A stretch of 12,014 nucleotides of DNA from Tieghemiomyces parasiticus (lineage: Eukaryota > Kickxellomycota > Dimargaritomycetes > Dimargaritales > Dimargaritaceae): positions 1 through 12,014 of the forward strand of contig JANBPT010001232.1 in the NCBI GenBank assembly GCA_027575765.1, written 5' to 3'. Below the pieces are notes generated by a model. It searched no databases, had not been told where the DNA came from, and saw only the letters and a program-made list of their open reading frames with translations. Position 1 is the first letter of the stretch, and every line of letters starts with the position of its first letter. A program made the position numbers and the translations under genes. Positions 8,314 through 12,014 of this stretch are shown here, piece after piece.

Positions 8314-8321
8314 TATTTATA
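8314..8321 (-). promoter_or_regulatory. TATA box of the small secreted protein gene
   Basis: The minus strand reads TATAAATA here, 134 nt above the ATG at 8180. The intervening leader is rich in C and T, with ACAACAATAA near its end. This is the clearest TATA element in the window and fits a well-expressed or inducible gene. Confidence 0.6.
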
Positions 8322-8339
8322 ATATGCTGGCCGGACTAT

Positions 8340-9424
8340 CCTCGCTCTAGAATGGCAGGACAGTCGAGGGAAACTCTTGTGGGCCAGAATTCACGGACGG
8401 CCGCGGCTTACGTTAGGCAGAGTCGGCCGTAGCAGTTCGCAACATAGGGTACTAATTTCTTTCCAGGAAGCTTTCCCAACGGGGTTCCGCAATCAATCCT
8501 TGCATGTAAACTCCGAACGAGGGGGGGGGGTTACCCCAACTCCTTCCTTCTCTCTCCTGTTTCGATCAGGCACACCATACGTATCAGATGAGTTGCTGTC
8601 GAGTGAAGTTCAGGGGTGGCGGAGTGTAGAGTACGCCCGAGTACCACGTCAGCACCATTTCATCCGACCCGATTTGGTCAACACACCCTCGTGCAGCCAA
8701 ACTCGCCAGCTCAGCTCTGCCCGCCTCCGGTTTGCTTAGCAAGGTTGGCTGTGGCAAACGGTTTAGTCCGGTCGAATAAAATAGCAATACAAGCGAGTCG
8801 GCTTGCGAGAAAGTATTGGGGATTTCAGCGCTCACCGTTTCCTGACCTGATCGGTTACACGGTTCCCATCGCCGGGCGGGAGGATGGGAGGGAGTGTGGA
8901 GCAGGTGTTACCACAGCACATGGTCGGTGGGTTTCAACACCCTTCATCCAGCGCTTTAACCCAGACCTATACTGTCGGCTGCATCCGATTATAAGCGGTA
9001 TTGGCACTCTTTTCACTTCACTCATCTGGCTGGACAGATGAAACTCCTACGTGTGAAGGTTCTACAGGAAGATGTTACACATTTTACACACATGTGCCCC
9101 CTCTGCTACTTCCGACCGGACGTAAAGGGCCGGTTCACATTCGATCTCGGCTGGATAGGGCGGTAACTCGCGGGCACATGCTTCAGAGCTACTACCCAGG
9201 AGCAACTGGAGCTCTGTCCTCCCCTCCCCTCATGCTTTTGAAACGGAACCAACTCCAGATGAAGGTCTAGTGATATGGGGCGACTTAGCAACGGACGGGT
9301 CGTTCGGTACGAAAGGAAGGCCAAATCACCGTGGAGATCGCCCCATGTAGAATATCGACCGAGTGGTTATGCCCTAGTTTAGGAGCTTCTCAGGATCCGT
9401 CCGGCCAGGACCAGGGGTGAGTGG
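8340..9424. other. Unassigned region upstream of the secreted-protein gene
   Basis: No recognisable gene is visible in about 1.1 kb. It should include upstream regulatory DNA of the minus-strand secreted-protein gene. A run of ten G at about 8521-8530 is followed by a C/T tract ending TTTCGATCAG, which resembles an acceptor on the plus strand. Several plus-strand frames of 80-140 codons overlap one another without family motifs. A 9-bp inverted repeat lies at 9275-9346. Confidence 0.4.
9275..9346. repeat. Perfect 9-bp inverted repeat with a 54-nt spacer
   Basis: ATGGGGCGA (9275-9283) is the exact reverse complement of TCGCCCCAT (9338-9346). The spacer contains a short TTCG-GTA-CGAA dyad. A transcript would be able to form a closed stem with an inner hairpin. 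There is no match to a known RNA family that I recognise. Confidence 0.4.
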
Positions 9425-9610
9425 TTGCACAACGTTTCCACTCGCACTTTAGTCCCTCTTCGCCGCCACCACTTCTCTGAGTACTATCAATTTATTAAGC
9501 CGGACAAAGCCAACTTCGTCAAGTGCCCTGATCCATTCCATAGGTCATGTAAAAAAAAAGCGGGCGAGGGAAAAGGTAAAAAAAGGAAGGAGCCAGGCTT
9601 GAAAGTATAA
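9425..9610 (+). CDS. Possible lysine-rich terminal exon of an unidentified gene
   Basis: An open frame ends with TAA at 9608-9610, only 16 nt from the facing stop of the adaptin gene. Its second half reads FIKPDKANFVKCPDPFHRSC followed by a basic tail (KKKAGEGKGKKRK). There is no ATG at its head. A GTGAGT at 9416 and AG sites after a C/T tract (TTCTCTGAG, ending near 9481) make an internal acceptor plausible, so the true exon would be shorter than the open frame. I could not trace a convincing upstream exon and recognise no family. It may be chance. Confidence 0.2.
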   Translation: MHNVSTRTLVPLRRHHFSEYYQFIKPDKANFVKCPDPFHRSCKKKAGEGKGKKRKEPGLKV

Positions 9611-9626
9611 ATGACATGACCAGTTT

Positions 9627-12014
9627 TTATATAGAGCTCGCCCCGCTCCCCAAGATGGCCACCACAGCAGCCTGGTACGGCTCCACCAGGTGACTGGCGA
9701 ACGACTTGGTAGCGACATGACCGACCTGGAACGACTTGTCGATCTTAATCTCGCTAAGAAACACCGACCCGTCGAGTGTCTTGGCCGACACGTAGAAATG
9801 GGTTAGGCCGTCCACGACACGCTCGGCCACAGTAAAAACATTGTTGCGGTGAAGCTTCTGGCGGACCTGCAGCATAGTGGCGAACTTGAGCGCGTAGAGA
9901 GTGTGTAGTTTCTGGTGGGCGTCAGGGATTTCCTTCCACGCCGTCAGGTACTCCGTCTGGCCCAGCGTCGCGTCGTCCTGGAAGAGGATGTGGACGAGAT
10001 ATGGCGTTTGGAAGTAGAACACGCCGGACGAGGTTTTCAGGGCGATCTGGAGGTTGTTGATGGGCGTCATGGATTGGACGGGTCCGTTCGTATGGAGTGG
10101 TAGGGACGTGTCGTACATTTGCCCAGGCTGCAACGTGGGCACCGCTAGGTTGGCGGCCGGCCACAATCCGAAGCTGTTCTTGTTGAATTGGATCGCAAAG
10201 TCACCCACCGGCGCCGGACTTTGGTTGCCAAACGTGAGGTCCAATGTCAGCTGGCCGCGACGGCGGGCGAAGGTGCCCGCAACCTCCAGACCCTTGGCCG
10301 CGGCAGCGGCCAAAAACACTTGTTTCCCCGGGACGAAAGTGTCATCGTCGCCGGCACCGGACAGGTCGACAGGAGCGGGGGTTGTCGTCATTGGCGGCGG
10401 GGCGGGGGAGGGTAGGGCTGGCTGGAACGGTGATTGTTGGACGGCGGGAGTCAGTTGTAGAGCGCCCAGCTGACGGTCGAGCGCCGCCTGGGCGTCCTCC
10501 CCAGGGTTGAACGTATTAGTGAAGGCTTTGGTAAGGGCTGTAGGGGCCGGGGAGTTGTCGAACCCACCGGGCCCAGTGGGTGACGACAAATTCGAAGTGG
10601 CGAACGGATTATTCTGGACGGTGGCGGCCGACTCGTTTGCGGGGGGTCGACCGGTCTCGGGCCCCTGTAAAAATTCTGATTCGAGTTGGGCATAGTCGCC
10701 GGTTGTTTGGCCGTCTCCGTAGTTTGTGGCAAACCCGGTCATCCCACCTAGGGCGCCGCTCAGACCCGAGGGCGTGACCGGTCCGTGCGGGCCTCCGCTG
10801 CTGCCGGCGCCATGGGCCGCTCCGGACCCGTCGTCATTGAAGTCTAGGTCCAGCAGGTCGATCAGTTGCGAGTTCATGGCCAGGGTCGGCGGAATCCGTG
10901 CGGACGGGGCCTCGGCGGTATCCAGGGCGTACGGATTAGCCATGGCTTCCAGGTCGTCGCGGGCCTGCAGCATAGTTTGCAATTGGTCGGCCGACGTCTC
11001 CTCGGTGTGCGTCGGATCCGTACTGTCGCCACCGGTCACATTCTCATCGCCGTCCTCGCTGCTCGGCAGGGGCAAGCTTCCGGCGGGCCGCTCAATCTGC
11101 AGGACCTTGGAGGCCGGCAGCAAGCGGCGCTTGGCCCCAGGTACGAACGACGCCGGGGGTTTGTGATAGACGGCGGCCAGACTGGAGATGTTCATGAGTA
11201 GTTCCTCAAGGAGCAGCGGGTCAAGGTTCTCGGCTTCGGCCGAGATGTCGGGTTTAGTGGATAAAATAACCTCCTTCGCGGCGGCCGGGTCGGTGGATAG
11301 CAAGCGCCAGTAAATGTAGCCGCGGTCGCGCAGGTCCGGGTTGTCGACCTCCTCGGTGGCCCATTTGAGAACCTTGGGGACCAGCTCTTGGCCAAGAGTG
11401 GGACGCATGATGAACAGTTTGACGGTAGCGGTAAGGAGTGCCAGTTGGACTTCAGTAGTCTCCTCCAGGAAGGAGTCCAAGAAACTCTCGAGGACCTCGT
11501 CGGCGTTTTCGATGCGGTCGGCGTACTGGCCCACGATCCAGATCATGGCCGCCTTGGCCTCTGAGTCGTCGAGGCTGTCCAAGTTCTCGCACAGAACCCC
11601 GATGATACTCTCGTAGCGGTTTGGGTACTTGCGGAAAATATCCTTGATCACCACCACCGCCTCCTGCACCACGTAGTTAACTTTAGTATGGATCAACTCC
11701 AAGAGGACCTCGATACAGCGCTCGGCCGCCACCTCGATCTTGATGGCTAGGCGGCCGATGGACCGCACGGCCTTGCGCACGAAATCCACATCCACCTCCG
11801 CTGCATACTCCTGCAGCTCTGGAAGCACAAAGGCGTAGTTGCGCGGCGTGGTGAGCCGGATTAGGATCTCCAGCTTGGATAGCTTAACATAGATGGGGTC
11901 GTCGTACTTGCAAAAGAAGGCCTTGAGCTGGTTCTTGAGGAGCTCCGGCCGCCGCTGTAGGATAAGCAGAATGTTACGTAGTGTGACATACTGCACCTCC
12001 GGCCGAGCGTTGAG
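9627..12014 (-). CDS. AP-1/AP-2 complex beta subunit (beta-adaptin), N-terminus beyond the right edge
   Basis: The frame is open through the right edge (first visible residues LNARPEVQYVTLRN) and gives 795 residues without introns. Compared with human beta-adaptin, roughly the first 300 residues are missing. Residues 1 to about 285 are the helical trunk, with near-identical blocks such as KYDDPIYVKLSKLEILIRL, EVDVDFVRKAVR and DLRDRGYIYWRLLSTDP. A long low-complexity hinge (about 290-555) carries a clathrin box LLDLD (387-391, inside LIDLLDLD) and an NPF motif. From about 560 comes the ear: a beta-sandwich with DFAIQFNKNSFGLWP, then a platform with W693 in TAWKEIP and Y741 in HFYVSAK, matching the ligand-binding Trp and Tyr of the beta2 ear. 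It acts in clathrin coats at the trans-Golgi, endosomes or plasma membrane. AP-1 and AP-2 beta cannot be told apart here. The stop is TAA at 9627. Confidence 0.95.
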   Translation of the reverse strand, partial: LNARPEVQYVTLRNILLILQRRPELLKNQLKAFFCKYDDPIYVKLSKLEILIRLTTPRNYAFVLPELQEYAAEVDVDFVRKAVRSIGRLAIKIEVAAERCIEVLLELIHTKVNYVVQEAVVVIKDIFRKYPNRYESIIGVLCENLDSLDDSEAKAAMIWIVGQYADRIENADEVLESFLDSFLEETTEVQLALLTATVKLFIMRPTLGQELVPKVLKWATEEVDNPDLRDRGYIYWRLLSTDPAAAKEVILSTKPDISAEAENLDPLLLEELLMNISSLAAVYHKPPASFVPGAKRRLLPASKVLQIERPAGSLPLPSSEDGDENVTGGDSTDPTHTEETSADQLQTMLQARDDLEAMANPYALDTAEAPSARIPPTLAMNSQLIDLLDLDFNDDGSGAAHGAGSSGGPHGPVTPSGLSGALGGMTGFATNYGDGQTTGDYAQLESEFLQGPETGRPPANESAATVQNNPFATSNLSSPTGPGGFDNSPAPTALTKAFTNTFNPGEDAQAALDRQLGALQLTPAVQQSPFQPALPSPAPPPMTTTPAPVDLSGAGDDDTFVPGKQVFLAAAAAKGLEVAGTFARRRGQLTLDLTFGNQSPAPVGDFAIQFNKNSFGLWPAANLAVPTLQPGQMYDTSLPLHTNGPVQSMTPINNLQIALKTSSGVFYFQTPYLVHILFQDDATLGQTEYLTAWKEIPDAHQKLHTLYALKFATMLQVRQKLHRNNVFTVAERVVDGLTHFYVSAKTLDGSVFLSEIKIDKSFQVGHVATKSFASHLVEPYQAAVVAILGSGASSI
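10602..10610 (-). other. NPF motif in the beta-adaptin hinge
   Basis: The minus strand encodes Asn-Pro-Phe within VQNNPFATSN, in the disordered hinge and C-terminal to the clathrin box. NPF is the core ligand of EH domains (Eps15/Ede1 and Pan1 types), which act in endocytosis. Whether it is used here is inference. Confidence 0.5.
10842..10856 (-). other. Clathrin-box motif in the beta-adaptin hinge
   Basis: The codons read LLDLD, fitting the L-hydrophobic-x-hydrophobic-acidic clathrin box; human beta-adaptins have LLNLD at the matching place. It overlaps a preceding LIDLL, which gives a double register. It should bind the clathrin heavy-chain terminal domain. Confidence 0.85.

Noticed and set aside
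8616..9041. A 141-codon plus-strand frame
   Set aside because: Overlapping frames of similar size exist on both strands here, its composition is unremarkable and it shows no motif, so it cannot be separated from chance.
10054..11166. Plus-strand frames of 60-146 codons opposite the adaptin hinge
   Set aside because: They are shadows of GC-rich, low-complexity hinge codons in the clearly real adaptin gene.

Overview
The window looks like nuclear DNA of a fungus. It holds protein-coding genes with spliceosomal introns of roughly 60 to 300 nt, with GT(A/G)(A/G) donors, CAG or TAG acceptors and branch-point-like CTAAC, CTAAT or CTGAC boxes. Leaders are pyrimidine-rich, and the genes are a LAT/MUP1-type amino acid permease, a Rib2-type deaminase and a clathrin-adaptor beta subunit. 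An early-diverging (zygomycete-grade) lineage fits, because the proteins match no ascomycete or basidiomycete closely from memory. That placement is an inference. I see no rRNA, convincing tRNA, CRISPR array or intact transposon.

Layout from left to right. Positions 1-1740 (minus strand) hold the 5' part of a seven-exon SANT/Myb-like protein gene that runs off the left edge. Positions 1741-2343 are a divergent intergenic region shared with an intronless Rib2-type pyrimidine deaminase (2344-2799, plus). A convergent gap follows (2800-3587). An intronless amino acid permease occupies 3588-5273 (minus), with a leader and TATA-like box up to about 5505. From there to 7610 lies about 2 kb with no supported gene, only weak exon-like fragments and short repeats. 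Positions 7611-8180 (minus) hold a two-exon gene for a 91-residue secreted cationic protein, with a TATA box at 8314-8321. Positions 8340-9626 are mostly unassigned, with a possible lysine-rich terminal exon at the right end. Positions 9627-12014 (minus) hold the C-terminal two-thirds of a beta-adaptin that runs off the right edge.

The genes form no operon-like pathway: chromatin or transcription, riboflavin synthesis, amino acid uptake, secretion and vesicle coating sit side by side as usual in a fungal chromosome. The adaptin and permease may meet in membrane trafficking, since permeases are clathrin cargo, but nothing in the sequence ties them together. The most interesting points are the intron-fragmented SANT gene with a 30-nt microexon, the small secreted lysine-rich protein with a Kex2-like site, and the adaptin hinge carrying both a clathrin box and an NPF motif. 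I found no clear evidence of a wholly new multi-gene system.
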